Source: an uncultured Marivita sp. | Lineage (GTDB): Bacteria > Pseudomonadota > Alphaproteobacteria > Rhodobacterales > Rhodobacteraceae | Assembly (NCBI RefSeq): GCF_947488135.1 | Contig: NZ_CANKYW010000002.1 | Location: 558,001-622,000 of the forward strand | DNA length: 64,000 nucleotides | Direction: 5' to 3' | Shown here: piece by piece, positions 34,032-43,385 of the stretch | Numbering within the stretch: the stretch's first letter is position 1 | How the letters are laid out: each line of letters begins with the position of its first letter | Notes under the pieces: model-generated | Databases searched by the model: none | What the model was told of the DNA's origin: nothing | Seen by the model: only the letters and a program-made list of their open reading frames with translations | Position numbers and translations under genes: made by a program

Positions 34032-34103
34032 GGTCAGGTGCCCTGATTTTTGCGAAGTCTATCAGCCCGCACCCGATTTCACCAAGACTGACGTTGCGCT
34101 GCG

Positions 34104-35180
34104 TCAGGCGGTTTTGGTCAGCGCATAGGCTTTGCGCATGACGGTCGGCAGGTCGTCGGGGTCAAACGTGTCGGCCTCGACGAAATGCCCCCGTATCGGC
34201 GCACGGTCCATCGGCACCAGCGCGGTCTTGACGGTCAGCTTCAGGTGGAAATGCGTGAAGGTATGCCGCGCCTCGGTGGGCAGGGTGCGCCATTCGGCGC
34301 GGATGGGCGGGTCCTCTTGCGGGGCGTCGCCCCAGTCGCTGCCGGGCCAACCCAGCATTCCGCCCAGAAGCCCGCTGTCCGGGCGCTGTTCCAGCAGCCA
34401 TGCGCCATCAACCCGACGCGCCAGATAGGCAATGCCAAGCCGGGTGGGTTTGCTTTTCTTCGGCGATTTCTTCGGCAACTCCCCTGCCGTACCCGCCTCC
34501 CATGCCGCGCAATTGCGCCGCCACGGGCAAAGACCGCAGGCCGGGTTGCGCGGGGTGCAGATCGTGGCGCCGAGGTCCATCACCGCCTGCGCATAGCAGC
34601 CGGGACGATCCGCAGGTGTCAGGGCCGAGGCGTATTCCATCAGCACGGGTTTCGCAGCGGGCAGGGGCGTGTGGTCGTCATAGAGCCGCGCCATCACTCG
34701 TTCGACATTGCCGTCGAGAACTGTCTCTGGCCGGTCGAACGCGATCGAGGCAACTGCGGCGGCGGTATAGGGGCCGATCCCCGGTAGGGCGATCAAGCCG
34801 TCATAGGTGTCGGGAAAGACGCCGCCATGATCGTGATGCACCGCACGCGCGCATTTGAGCAGGTTGCGGGCGCGGGCGTAGTAGCCAAGCCCGGCCCAGG
34901 CCGCCATCACATCGGCATCCTCGGCTTGTGCGAGGTCGCTGACGGTGGGCCAACGGGCCGTGAACGCCTCGAAATAACTTTTCACGGCGGCAACGGTGGT
35001 CTGTTGCAGCATGATCTCGGACATCCACACGCGATACGGATCGGGGAGGATGCCCTGCGCCCGCGCCGCAGGACCGACGCGCCAGGGCAGCGCGCGGGCG
35101 TGCCTGTCGTACCACTCCAGAAGCAGCTCTGGATCGGGTGCATCACGCAGGTCTGACATACCTTTGATTTCGGCTTTCAT
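34104..35180 (-). CDS. mutY: A/G-specific adenine DNA glycosylase
   Basis: MutY removes adenine mispaired with 8-oxoguanine. It has the HhH-GPD fold with SEIMLQQTTV (catalytic Glu55), the hairpin LPGIGPYTAAAVASIAF, and the catalytic Asp in VLDGNVERV (Asp156). The 4Fe-4S ligands are Cys208, 215, 218 and 224 (C-x6-C-x2-C-x5-C). The C-terminal NUDIX-like domain that reads 8-oxoG follows (GIAYLARRVDGAWLLEQRP). The product is 358 aa. An internal ATG at 35159 is a possible alternative start. Divergent from the DciA-like gene. Confidence 0.96.
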   Translation of the reverse strand: MKAEIKGMSDLRDAPDPELLLEWYDRHARALPWRVGPAARAQGILPDPYRVWMSEIMLQQTTVAAVKSYFEAFTARWPTVSDLAQAEDADVMAAWAGLGYYARARNLLKCARAVHHDHGGVFPDTYDGLIALPGIGPYTAAAVASIAFDRPETVLDGNVERVMARLYDDHTPLPAAKPVLMEYASALTPADRPGCYAQAVMDLGATICTPRNPACGLCPWRRNCAAWEAGTAGELPKKSPKKSKPTRLGIAYLARRVDGAWLLEQRPDSGLLGGMLGWPGSDWGDAPQEDPPIRAEWRTLPTEARHTFTHFHLKLTVKTALVPMDRAPIRGHFVEADTFDPDDLPTVMRKAYALTKTA

Positions 35181-35241
35181 TTACGGGCTGGTTGCTGTGG
35201 CGTCGGATCACTAGAATAGCGTTCGAATAGGGGAGTCAAAC

Positions 35242-35754
35242 ATGCCGCCGCGCACCGGGTACACAAGGGGCTTCAAACGCACGTCGAGCCTCTTGCAGAC
35301 GCAGATCCGCAAGACGTCCGAGACGCGTGGCTTTGCGCAATCGCGGCTCCTGACCCACTGGTCCGAGATCGCGGGAGACGACATCGCATCCATGAGCCGA
35401 CCCGTTGAGGTCAAGTACGGTCGCGGCGGGTTTGGTGCGACGCTCACCCTGCTGACCACCGGGGCGAACGCGCCGATCCTCGAGATGCAGAAGGAAAAGC
35501 TGCGCGAGCGGGTGAACGCGGTCTACGGCTACAACGCCATTTCCAAGATCAGGATCACCCAGACGGCCTCCACCGGATTTTCCGAGGGGCAGGTGAGCTT
35601 TGACCACCGCCCCAAAACGGCGCGCGACGATTCGCTGGCGGCAGTGTCGCCTCAGGCGCAGCAACTGGCCGGTGATGTTCAGGACGACGGCCTGCGCGCC
35701 GCACTGGAACGTCTGGCCACGAACGTCTATTCAAAAACGCAAAATCGGACCTAG
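35242..35754 (+). CDS. DciA-like protein (DUF721)
   Basis: A 170-aa protein whose N-terminal 110 residues match the DUF721/DciA domain, which in many bacteria lacking a phage-type loader helps load the replicative helicase DnaB. The visible block is RLLTHWSEIAGDDIASMSRPVEVKYG followed by a basic beta-rich segment (LTLLTTGANAPILEM); the C-terminal third is a charged, poorly conserved tail. It sits 31 bp before the DsbA-like gene, probably in the same operon, and is divergent from mutY. Confidence 0.82.
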   Translation: MPPRTGYTRGFKRTSSLLQTQIRKTSETRGFAQSRLLTHWSEIAGDDIASMSRPVEVKYGRGGFGATLTLLTTGANAPILEMQKEKLRERVNAVYGYNAISKIRITQTASTGFSEGQVSFDHRPKTARDDSLAAVSPQAQQLAGDVQDDGLRAALERLATNVYSKTQNRT

Positions 35755-35785
35755 GTCCACGACAAACAGAACAAAGGGTTTCTTC

Positions 35786-36466
35786 ATGAAACAACGCTTG
35801 ATGACGATTGCACTCGCGACAGCCCTCGTGGCAGGCGCAGGCTGGTGGGTCGCAGGTACAGGCTCTACGACCACAGTGAACGGGCAAACCATCGTCCTGC
35901 CGGGTGCCGCGAACGCGCAGGAAAGCGACGCGGCGGACATCACCATTCAGGAGATGGTGCTGGGAGCCGAGGATGCCCCGGTCGAGGTCATCGAATACGC
36001 GTCCTACACCTGCCCGCATTGCGCGACCTTTCATCAAACCGTGCTGAAGGACCTGAAGCGCGATTATATCGACACCGGCAAGGTCAAGTTCACCTATCGC
36101 GAGGTTTACTTCGACCGCTACGGTCTCTGGGGATCCCTGGTCGCCCGCTGCGGCGGTGAGGATCGGTTCTTCGGGATCACCGAGATGATCTACGACACCC
36201 AGAGCGAATGGTCCCGTGCGGGGTCCGAAGCGGCGATCGCCGACGAGCTGCGCAAGATCGGGCGCATTGCGGGGATCGAGAACGATCAGCTCGAAGCCTG
36301 CCTGAGCAACGGTGACAAGGCGCGCGCGTTGATCGAGTGGTACCAGGCCAATGCCGAGGAACACGGCATCAACTCGACCCCGTCCTTCGTGATCGACGGC
36401 GAGACCTATTCCAACATGAGCTATAGCGAGTTCCAGGGCATCCTCGACGAACAACTGGGCGGCTAA
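35786..36466 (+). CDS. DsbA-family thiol-disulfide oxidoreductase
   Basis: A 226-aa thioredoxin-fold protein with an N-terminal export signal or anchor (residues about 4-24) and the redox motif CPHC at Cys76-Cys79 within YASYTCPHCATFHQ. The DSBA-like helical insertion follows, and the cis-Pro segment is STPSFVIDGE near the end. This matches the DsbA/BdbD-like group that introduces disulfides in exported proteins. No DsbB gene is adjacent. A rho-independent terminator follows. Confidence 0.92.
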   Translation: MKQRLMTIALATALVAGAGWWVAGTGSTTTVNGQTIVLPGAANAQESDAADITIQEMVLGAEDAPVEVIEYASYTCPHCATFHQTVLKDLKRDYIDTGKVKFTYREVYFDRYGLWGSLVARCGGEDRFFGITEMIYDTQSEWSRAGSEAAIADELRKIGRIAGIENDQLEACLSNGDKARALIEWYQANAEEHGINSTPSFVIDGETYSNMSYSEFQGILDEQLGG

Positions 36467-36492
36467 TCGCGATATCAAATCGTCACGAAGTA

Positions 36493-36523
36493 AAAGGCCG
36501 GCCATCTGGGCCGGTCTTTTTTT
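36493..36523 (+). terminator. Rho-independent terminator after the DsbA-like gene
   Basis: The stem AAGGCCGGCC (36494-36503), with GGGCCGGTCTT on the right (one G-T pair), is followed by a run of seven T residues ending at 36523. Confidence 0.88.
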
Positions 36524-36557
36524 GTCCGAAGGTCAATTAGGTCCGCACCGGCCCTAT

Positions 36558-36575
36558 TGTTTCGCGCGCGAAACA
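36558..36575. repeat. 18-bp perfect palindrome in a convergent gap
   Basis: Arms TGTTTCGCG / CGCGAAACA form a perfect 18-bp palindrome. It lies downstream of both converging transcription units (the DsbA-like gene and the moxR operon), so it is in an odd place for a conventional operator. The rest of the 36467-36637 gap holds only the terminator. Confidence 0.5.
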
Positions 36576-36637
36576 TTGGGTCCGATCCGGTCCCTTTAAC
36601 AGTTTATTAAGAAACGCAATTCTTTGGAACAGACACT

Positions 36638-38683
36638 TCAGCTGCGCCGTCCCTCGCGAAGCCATGCGCCGAGGATCAGGCCGGAGGCGAGCAGGAGGAC
36701 GAGCCAGCCGGGCAGCATGGGGGTTTGGGTCACGTCCAGCGTCTCGAACGCCTCGCGCGGGGTGATGCCAAGCCAGCCGCGACCTGCGGCGGGGCGGCCT
36801 TCGCCGACGGCGCGGATGCTGGGCAAGCCCTCTTCGAGACGACGCACGCCGCCACGGGTGCTGTCGACTGCCGGTTCGAGGATATCTCCGCTGGCGATGG
36901 TTTGTTCAAATTCGCGCGGTGCCGCCGGACCAAGGCCGACGACGGCCTCCTGATCGCCTTCGGCCAAGCGGTAGAGGCCGATTTCGGGGCCGGTGTAGAG
37001 CGCCTCGAACCGGCCCGGAGTGACCTCTTCCAGCGTAATCTCTTCCTCGGTGCCGTCGGGGCGCGTGACCGTGACGGTGCCGATGGTTTCGTCCAGCGTC
37101 CGGCGAATGATCCGCATGGTCTGACCGGTGGGTTCGGCCCAGAGCGCTTCTTCCTCGAGCTCGGGCTCCTTCATCATCCAGTGGGCAAGGCGGCGCAGCA
37201 GGTCGAGCTGCGGGCCTCCACCCTCGAACCCGCGGGACCAGAGCCACGCGTGATCCGACGCGAGCAGGGCGACGCGGCCTTCGCCGACGCGATCCAGTAC
37301 CAGCAAGGGCTTGTCGTCGATACCGCTCATCACGACATCGCCGCCAATCGGGGCGACCTCGATCTGGCGCATCCAGCGGCCCCATGTGTCGGCTCCGGTG
37401 AGCCCAGATGTCACCGGGTGGCGTTCACCCAGATCGGTGATGCCCGGACGGTAGCCGCGTTCGATCACGCGTGCGGTGGGTTCGGCCGGGATGATGTCCG
37501 CGAGGGGTGAGCGGTAGATGCTGTCGGCGCTGGCGAAATCGGGACCAGCGGCGATGAGAACCGCGCCGCCCTCTTCGACATAGCTGCGCACGTTGTCGAG
37601 ATAGATCGCCGGGAGGATGCCGCGGCGTTTGTAGCGGTCGAAGATGATGAGGTCGAAATCCTCGATCTTTTCCAGGAACAGCTCGCGTGTCGGGAAAGCG
37701 ATCAGCGACAGCTCGGTGACCGGCACGCCATCCTGCTTCTCCGGTGGGCGGAGAATGGTGAAATGTACCAGATCGACCGAGCTGTCGGACTTCAGCAGAT
37801 TGCGCCATGTGCGGCCGCCTGCATGGGGTTCGCCGCTGACAAGCAGAACGCGAAGGCGGTCACGGACGCCGTTGATCTGCACCAGGGCGGTGTTGTTGCG
37901 GTCGGTGAGTTCGCCTTCGGCGGTGGGGACGGTGAATTGGATCACGTTCAGCCCGCCGTGGGGCAGCGTGATGGGCAGCTCGATATCCTCACCGATAGGC
38001 ATGTCGAAGCGCTGCGGCTCTTCCCCGTCGACGGAAATGTCGATCACGGTGGAGGTTTCCTCCGGTGCGGCGCCGTCATCGTCGACACGCAGAGTCAGGG
38101 TGACGGGTTCACCGAGGATCGCAAAGGCGGGGGCGTTCTTGACGATCAGGCGGCGGTCCCAGTCGGTTTCCTTGCCGGTGAGCAAAAGGTGAAGAGGCGC
38201 AGGAAGGTCAGGTGTGCGTTCCAGATCGTGCACGCGCCCATCGCTGAGCAGGAAGATGCCCGCAATCCGCCCGCGCGGTTCCTCGGCGAGGGCGTCGGAA
38301 ACGGCCGACATCAGAAGCGTGCCGGTATCGCCATCGCCATCGCCTACCTCGATCCGGCGGATTTCCGTGTTCTCGCGCGCGTTCAATTGCAATGCCAACT
38401 GCCCGGCGGCGTCTGTTGTTTCGTCAAGGCGGTCGCCCAACGATTGGCTGGCGCTTTTGTCCTCGACGATGAGGACGATGTTCGACAGGGGCGCGCGGTC
38501 TTCGACCTGATAGGACGGTTGTGCCAACGCGGCCAACACCACCAGCGCGGCCAGTGCGCGAAGTGCCCAGCCTTGCAACCCGCGCCACAAGGCGAGTGCA
38601 ACGCCAAGCCCGGCGAGTCCCGCGAGAACGGCGATGATCACCCAGGGAAGAAGAGGATCGAATACGATGGAGCCGGTCATCAA
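36638..38683 (-). CDS. Membrane protein with glutamine-amidotransferase-like domain (moxR operon)
   Basis: A 681-aa protein. Two N-terminal membrane helices (PLLPWVIIAVLAGLAGLGVALAL and ALRALAALVVLAALAQP) precede a von-Willebrand-like region (IVLIVEDKSASQ). A large extracytoplasmic part follows, with a class I amidotransferase-like Rossmann segment (DLIIFDRYKRRGILPAIYLDNV and EEGGAVLIAAGPDFAS), and a final helix (LPGWLVLLLASGLILGAWL). No catalytic Cys of a true glutaminase is seen at the expected nucleophile elbow. It overlaps the DUF4159 gene by 4 bp and is the last gene of the moxR operon. Function unknown. Confidence 0.8.
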   Translation of the reverse strand: MMTGSIVFDPLLPWVIIAVLAGLAGLGVALALWRGLQGWALRALAALVVLAALAQPSYQVEDRAPLSNIVLIVEDKSASQSLGDRLDETTDAAGQLALQLNARENTEIRRIEVGDGDGDTGTLLMSAVSDALAEEPRGRIAGIFLLSDGRVHDLERTPDLPAPLHLLLTGKETDWDRRLIVKNAPAFAILGEPVTLTLRVDDDGAAPEETSTVIDISVDGEEPQRFDMPIGEDIELPITLPHGGLNVIQFTVPTAEGELTDRNNTALVQINGVRDRLRVLLVSGEPHAGGRTWRNLLKSDSSVDLVHFTILRPPEKQDGVPVTELSLIAFPTRELFLEKIEDFDLIIFDRYKRRGILPAIYLDNVRSYVEEGGAVLIAAGPDFASADSIYRSPLADIIPAEPTARVIERGYRPGITDLGERHPVTSGLTGADTWGRWMRQIEVAPIGGDVVMSGIDDKPLLVLDRVGEGRVALLASDHAWLWSRGFEGGGPQLDLLRRLAHWMMKEPELEEEALWAEPTGQTMRIIRRTLDETIGTVTVTRPDGTEEEITLEEVTPGRFEALYTGPEIGLYRLAEGDQEAVVGLGPAAPREFEQTIASGDILEPAVDSTRGGVRRLEEGLPSIRAVGEGRPAAGRGWLGITPREAFETLDVTQTPMLPGWLVLLLASGLILGAWLREGRRS

Positions 38684-41451
38684 TTGCCCAATCTGTCAAG
38701 AAGTGCAGGCACGTGAACCTGATCGGATTTGTAGTTGCCGGTCAGCACGTGCATGACCAGATTCACCCCGAAGCGATACGCGATCTCGCGCTGACGCTCG
38801 CCCGAGTAGCCGCGCCCGATGGGGAAGAGCGCATTGCCCCGTTCATCCATCGCCCAAGCCGCCGCCCAGTCGTTGCCGCCGATGATCACGGGGGTCACGT
38901 TGTCGTTGAGGTTGCGGAACGGCATGCCTTCGACAAGCTCTGCATCGGGCGGGGCGGCCTCCACCCAGACATCGGTGCTGTTGTGGCGGCCGGGGAAATC
39001 CTGAAGCAGGTAGAAGGTGCGGGTCAGGACGTGATCCTGCGGGATCGGCTCGAGCGGGGGAATGTCCAGCGGTGCCGCCAGTTGTTGCAGCTTGCGGCCA
39101 TTCGGGCTGCCGGTGCCGAAGCGGGCGATGTCGGCGTCGCGGGTGTCGAACATGATCATCCCGCCGGACCGAAGGTAGGTGTTCAGCTTGGCGTAGGCTT
39201 CGGCCGAAGGGGTGGGCTGGTCCGGCGTGATGGGCCAGTAGAGGAACGGGAAGAACGCTAGCTCGTCGGTTTCGAGGTTCACCGCAACCGGGTCGGCCGG
39301 TTCAACGGAGGTGCGGAAAAAAAGCGTGTCCGACAGGCCCCGCAACCCGGCTTGCGCCGTGCGGTCCAATGTGTTGTCGCCGGTGATGACATGGGCGAAC
39401 GTCACCTCTGCAGTGGCGGCGAGCGCGAACTGGTCCTCGGTGGATTGTGCCTGAGCCGGTGCGCCCGGCATCAGCAGCAGCGCAAGCGCGACACCTGCGG
39501 CGGTGGTGGCGCGCGGGCCGGACAGGCGGCCCGACAGCAGGAGCGAGGCAATGATGTCGGCCAGCAGCAGCGCAATCGCCAATGCGAGCAGCCATCCCGC
39601 GAGAGGCGTTTCTTCGGATTGCGTGAGCCCTTCGACCTTGATGTCGGACGGCCAGGTTGCAGGGGTGAGCGTGGCATCCGCCGTCAACACGTTGCGGGCC
39701 AAGGCGCGATCCTGACTTTGGTAAAGGCCCGGGCGCAGGTACGGGCCAAGCGGCGCTTCGGCAAGGCTTTCGCCGCTGACGCCGGGAAGGGTGCTGCCAT
39801 CGGTGAGCGTTCCGAATGCATCGAGAACCATGTTCGGCTGCCAGATCGTTCCGGCAAGGTCGTCTGCGCTGGGCTGGGCGCCGCTTCCTGCGGCGATGGC
39901 GAGACGTTCGAGCATCTGGACGAAGAGGCCGGACAGCGGCAGCGAGGACCATTCGGCGTTTGCGGTGACATGGAACAGGATGATCTGGCCCTGACCCACC
40001 GCCTTGCGTGTGACAAGCGGGGTGCCATCGCTGAGCTGAGCAATCACGCGCTCGGCCAAGGCCGGGTCGGGTTGTGCCATCACTTGCGCGGTCACGGTCA
40101 CGTCGGAGGGAACGGGCAGGCCGAAGAACGGGCTGTCCTCACTGAATTCGGCAAGCGACTTGGGCTCGCCCCAGCTCATTGCGCCGCCGACGCTGCGGCC
40201 GCCGGCACGCAGGCGGACGGGCATGAGCGGGTCTTCGGTGTCGCGGCTGATGTCGCTGGCGGCAAGGCGAGGGCCTGCAAAGCGCAAGAGGATGCCGCCG
40301 TCTTCGAGCCATTCGAGAAGCGCCTCTTCTTCGGCGGCGCCCAGCGTTGCCACATCGGCGAGCGCGATCACGTCCGGGTTGGCCGGGATCATGTCCATCA
40401 ACGAGCCAGTGAGCAGGTCTGCCGTCGGTTCCAGCGCCTTTTCGAGATAGTGCAAAGGCGACAGGAGTTGCAGCCCTTCACGATCCTCGCGGCCTGCCAT
40501 GAGGGCGACTTCGCGGCGGCGCAGGCTGTCATCGGGAAGTGTCGTGGCCCCGGCGCTGCGGTTGCCTTCGATCTCGAAGCGGGTGATCCGTGCGCGCAGT
40601 TCTGACGGGAGCGAGAGCGCGGTTTCCGCAGTGGCCGAGTCCGCTTCGAACAGGGCGGTTGCACGGGCCAGAACCGCTGGGTTGCCTGCCGGGTCACGGC
40701 CCTGCGCAAGGATCGTGACCTCACCTTCGCTGCCGGTTTGGGCACGCAGTGCTGTAAGAACGATATTACCGTCTTCGAACCGGGCGGGGGTCAGGCCGAG
40801 GATCGACTGACCCGCCTGGAAAACGGTTACTGTCCCGCGATCCTCAAGTGTTTCCAACAGCGCGACGCGGGTGTCGCGTTCCAGGCCGTCTGACATCCAG
40901 TAGGTGTCGAAATCGCCTTCGGGCAACACGGTCAGGGCGCGGTCGACCTGCGCCTCGCCGGGTTCCCACGGGTCGGGCGTGAGACCGATAAGACGGGCAC
41001 GGAGGTCGTCTGCCGTCTGGAAACTTGTGGGTTCCGGGGCGGTCAGCTTGATCAGCGCAACGCGCCGGTCGTCGCGCGCGGCCTGCGCGAGCAAGCCGTC
41101 AAGCGCCTGTGTCCGGGCCCGCCAGCTTGCCGCGCTGGCCCAGGACCCGTCCATCACGACGAGAAGCGGCCCGTCATTGGCGGCGATATCGTCGGTCTGG
41201 GGGTTCAGGATCGGCCCGGCCAACCCGATGATGAGCGCTGCAACAGCCAACATGCGCAGCAGAAGAAGCCACCACGGCGTGCGGTCGCTGACCTGATCGT
41301 CGTCCTTTAGGCCAAGCAGGAGCACCACGCCGGGAAACATACGGCGGATCGGTGCGGGCGGCACCGCGCGCAGGATCAGCCAGAGGATCGGCAGCGCAAG
41401 AAGCGTCAGCAGAAGCCAGGGTGTTGCGAAACCGATTCCGAATAACGTCAT
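38680..41451 (-). CDS. BatA-like / DUF4159 domain membrane protein
   Basis: A 923-aa protein. The N-terminal 90 residues are the Aerotolerance BatA domain (FATPWLLLTLLALPILWLIL, then RTPWWLLLLRMLAVAALIIGLAGP). A vWA-like segment follows (LLVVMDGSWASAASWRARTQ), then an amidotransferase-like middle. A C-terminal group of helices (ETPLAGWLLALAIALLLADI and a signal-like ALALLLMPGAPAQAQ) leads to a DUF4159 domain from about residue 720 (AEVTFAHVITGDNTLDR; FFPFLYWPITPDQPTPS; GMIMFDTRDAD). Overlaps both neighbours by 4 bp. The MoxR-associated system probably helps assemble or protect envelope proteins, but its target is unknown. Confidence 0.85.
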   Translation of the reverse strand: MTLFGIGFATPWLLLTLLALPILWLILRAVPPAPIRRMFPGVVLLLGLKDDDQVSDRTPWWLLLLRMLAVAALIIGLAGPILNPQTDDIAANDGPLLVVMDGSWASAASWRARTQALDGLLAQAARDDRRVALIKLTAPEPTSFQTADDLRARLIGLTPDPWEPGEAQVDRALTVLPEGDFDTYWMSDGLERDTRVALLETLEDRGTVTVFQAGQSILGLTPARFEDGNIVLTALRAQTGSEGEVTILAQGRDPAGNPAVLARATALFEADSATAETALSLPSELRARITRFEIEGNRSAGATTLPDDSLRRREVALMAGREDREGLQLLSPLHYLEKALEPTADLLTGSLMDMIPANPDVIALADVATLGAAEEEALLEWLEDGGILLRFAGPRLAASDISRDTEDPLMPVRLRAGGRSVGGAMSWGEPKSLAEFSEDSPFFGLPVPSDVTVTAQVMAQPDPALAERVIAQLSDGTPLVTRKAVGQGQIILFHVTANAEWSSLPLSGLFVQMLERLAIAAGSGAQPSADDLAGTIWQPNMVLDAFGTLTDGSTLPGVSGESLAEAPLGPYLRPGLYQSQDRALARNVLTADATLTPATWPSDIKVEGLTQSEETPLAGWLLALAIALLLADIIASLLLSGRLSGPRATTAAGVALALLLMPGAPAQAQSTEDQFALAATAEVTFAHVITGDNTLDRTAQAGLRGLSDTLFFRTSVEPADPVAVNLETDELAFFPFLYWPITPDQPTPSAEAYAKLNTYLRSGGMIMFDTRDADIARFGTGSPNGRKLQQLAAPLDIPPLEPIPQDHVLTRTFYLLQDFPGRHNSTDVWVEAAPPDAELVEGMPFRNLNDNVTPVIIGGNDWAAAWAMDERGNALFPIGRGYSGERQREIAYRFGVNLVMHVLTGNYKSDQVHVPALLDRLGN

Positions 41452-42323
41452 CCGTGGGCCCCATCCATAGCCCGGTATATCCAGAGCAGCGCGGTCTGCG
41501 CGCTCTCGCTTGTGTGGTGGCAGAGATATTGCCAGCCGGTCAGTCGTGACAGCTGGTCGAGGCGATCCTTGCGCTCTGCGAGCCGGTCGAGATAGCGGCT
41601 GCGCAGATCGCCTGCCTTGAGCGTTTCATGGACAATGCCGCCGCCAATGCTTTGAAAGATCGTGCGGCCGTCGAAGGGAAAATGCTCTTCGGTCGGGTCC
41701 AGGATTTGAACCAAGGCACCGCGCACGCCGCGATCGGCGGCTTTTGTCAGCGCCGCTTCGATCGGGGCGGGATCGCCGAGGAAGTCCGAGAAAAAGATCG
41801 CGCGCGATTGCGGGATCATGCCGCGGGCTTCGGGTTCGGCGTAGTCGTCGCCTTGATCGACTGACAGCATTTCGGCGAGCCGCGTGATCTGGGCCTGACC
41901 GCGCCGGGGCGGAAGGTCGAACCCTGTCAGACCAACGCGTTCCCCACCCCGGATCAGCAGGATCGAAATGGCCAGAGCCAAAGTGCGGGCGCGGTCTGCC
42001 TTGGTTGGCAGGTTGGTGTCGGAGGCAAAGCGCATGGAGGCCGCCTGATCGACCCAGAGAATGACGCTTTGCGCAATCTGCCATTCGCGTTCGCGCACAA
42101 ACTGCGTGTCGCTGCGGGCGGACCGCCGCCAATCAATATCGCGAAGCGCGTCGCCCTGTTGCATCGGGCGGTATTGCCAGAAGTCGTCGCCCAACCCCGA
42201 GCGTCGCCGCCCGTGTTCGCCCAGCAGAACGGTTCCGGCCAAATGCTCGGCCCGCGCGAGGAGCGCGGGGAGCTTGGCCGCTTCTTCTTCGGAGCGTTGA
42301 CGGAGGGCCGTGACGGGTGTCAC
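41448..42323 (-). CDS. DUF58 domain-containing protein
   Basis: A 291-aa cytoplasmic DUF58 protein, the usual partner of MoxR AAA+ ATPases. The diagnostic block is DDFWQYRPMQQGDALRDIDWRRSARSD (given here only as a span near residues 45-72), followed by the vWA-like strand SVILWVDQAASMRF with a MIDAS-like Asp-x-x-x-Ser start. It overlaps moxR by 4 bp upstream and the BatA-like gene by 4 bp downstream, so all four genes are translationally coupled. Confidence 0.92.
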   Translation of the reverse strand: MTPVTALRQRSEEEAAKLPALLARAEHLAGTVLLGEHGRRRSGLGDDFWQYRPMQQGDALRDIDWRRSARSDTQFVREREWQIAQSVILWVDQAASMRFASDTNLPTKADRARTLALAISILLIRGGERVGLTGFDLPPRRGQAQITRLAEMLSVDQGDDYAEPEARGMIPQSRAIFFSDFLGDPAPIEAALTKAADRGVRGALVQILDPTEEHFPFDGRTIFQSIGGGIVHETLKAGDLRSRYLDRLAERKDRLDQLSRLTGWQYLCHHTSESAQTALLWIYRAMDGAHG

Positions 42324-43327
42324 GCAGCGGCCTCGGTCGCCACCATGCGGTGCGCGACTTCGTCGATCAGGCTGCCAAGGTCTTCGCCCCGCGCGCGTGC
42401 CGAGAAAGTCAGCGCCATACGGTGGGTCAGCACCGGGCGGGCCATGTTGATCACGTCTTCCGGTGCCGGGGCGAGCCGTCCTTCGAGCAGCGCACGTGCG
42501 CGCACGGTCAGCATCAGCGCCTGAGCGGCGCGCGGGCCAGGGCCCCAGGCGACGGTGTCCTTCACGCGGGCACCGGCGAGTTCGTCATGCGGACGGAACG
42601 CGCGCACGAGGTCGAGGATCATCTCGACGACTGCGTCGCCCACGGGCATCCGGCGCAACAGTTTTTGTGCCGCGATCAGCTCATCGGCGGTGAACACCCC
42701 ATAGGCTTCGGCCTCTTCCGCGCCGGTGGTGGCAAGGAGAATGTCCTTTTCGGTGGCGCGGTCGGGATATTGCACGTCGATCTGCACAAGGAAGCGGTCA
42801 AGCTGCGCTTCGGGCAGCGGGTAGGTGCCTTCCTGTTCGATGGGGTTTTGCGTGGCCAGAACATGGAACGGCGCATCCAATTTGCGGGTTTCGCCGGCGA
42901 CCGTGACGACCTTTTCCTGCATCGCCTGAAGCAGAGCGGACTGTGTGCGGGGCGAGGCTCGGTTGATCTCGTCCGCCATGAGAAGCTGACAGAAGATCGG
43001 GCCCTGGATGAACTTGAAAGCGCGGCTGCCATCGGCCCCGGTTTCCAGCACTTCGGACCCAAGGATGTCGGCCGGCATCAGGTCCGGCGTGAACTGAACC
43101 CGGTTGCCATTGAGGCCCATTACGGTGGACACCGTTTCCACAAGCCGTGTCTTGCCGAGGCCGGGTAGGCCAATGAGCAAGCCATGACCACCGCAGAGAA
43201 GCGATGTCAGAGTGAGCTCGACCACACGTTCCTGACCGATGAACCGACGGGTGATCGCCGTCTTGGCCTGCGCCAGCTTTTCTTCCAGCGCTTCGATCTC
43301 GGCGACCAAATCTTCGGCTGCGACCAT
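42320..43327 (-). CDS. MoxR-family AAA+ ATPase
   Basis: A 335-aa AAA+ ATPase of the MoxR group, thought to act as a chaperone for metal insertion or complex assembly. Walker A is GLPGLGKT (53-60), Walker B with the MoxR signature is LLMADEINRASPRTQSALLQ, and sensor 1 is FHVLATQNPIEQEGTYPLPE. It is the first gene of the moxR - DUF58 - BatA/DUF4159 - amidotransferase-like operon; the downstream genes overlap by ATGA junctions. Divergent from the DUF1285 gene, with 58 bp between them. Confidence 0.94.
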   Translation of the reverse strand: MVAAEDLVAEIEALEEKLAQAKTAITRRFIGQERVVELTLTSLLCGGHGLLIGLPGLGKTRLVETVSTVMGLNGNRVQFTPDLMPADILGSEVLETGADGSRAFKFIQGPIFCQLLMADEINRASPRTQSALLQAMQEKVVTVAGETRKLDAPFHVLATQNPIEQEGTYPLPEAQLDRFLVQIDVQYPDRATEKDILLATTGAEEAEAYGVFTADELIAAQKLLRRMPVGDAVVEMILDLVRAFRPHDELAGARVKDTVAWGPGPRAAQALMLTVRARALLEGRLAPAPEDVINMARPVLTHRMALTFSARARGEDLGSLIDEVAHRMVATEAAA

Positions 43328-43385
43328 GACGTGACTCCCTTGCGCATTAAGTAGGTTTCAAGAAAGTGTAACGCGCAAAGGGGAA

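Noticed and set aside
36638-38683. Active glutamine amidotransferase
   Set aside because: The fold is suggested by Rossmann-like strands only; no catalytic Cys-His-Glu triad is visible.
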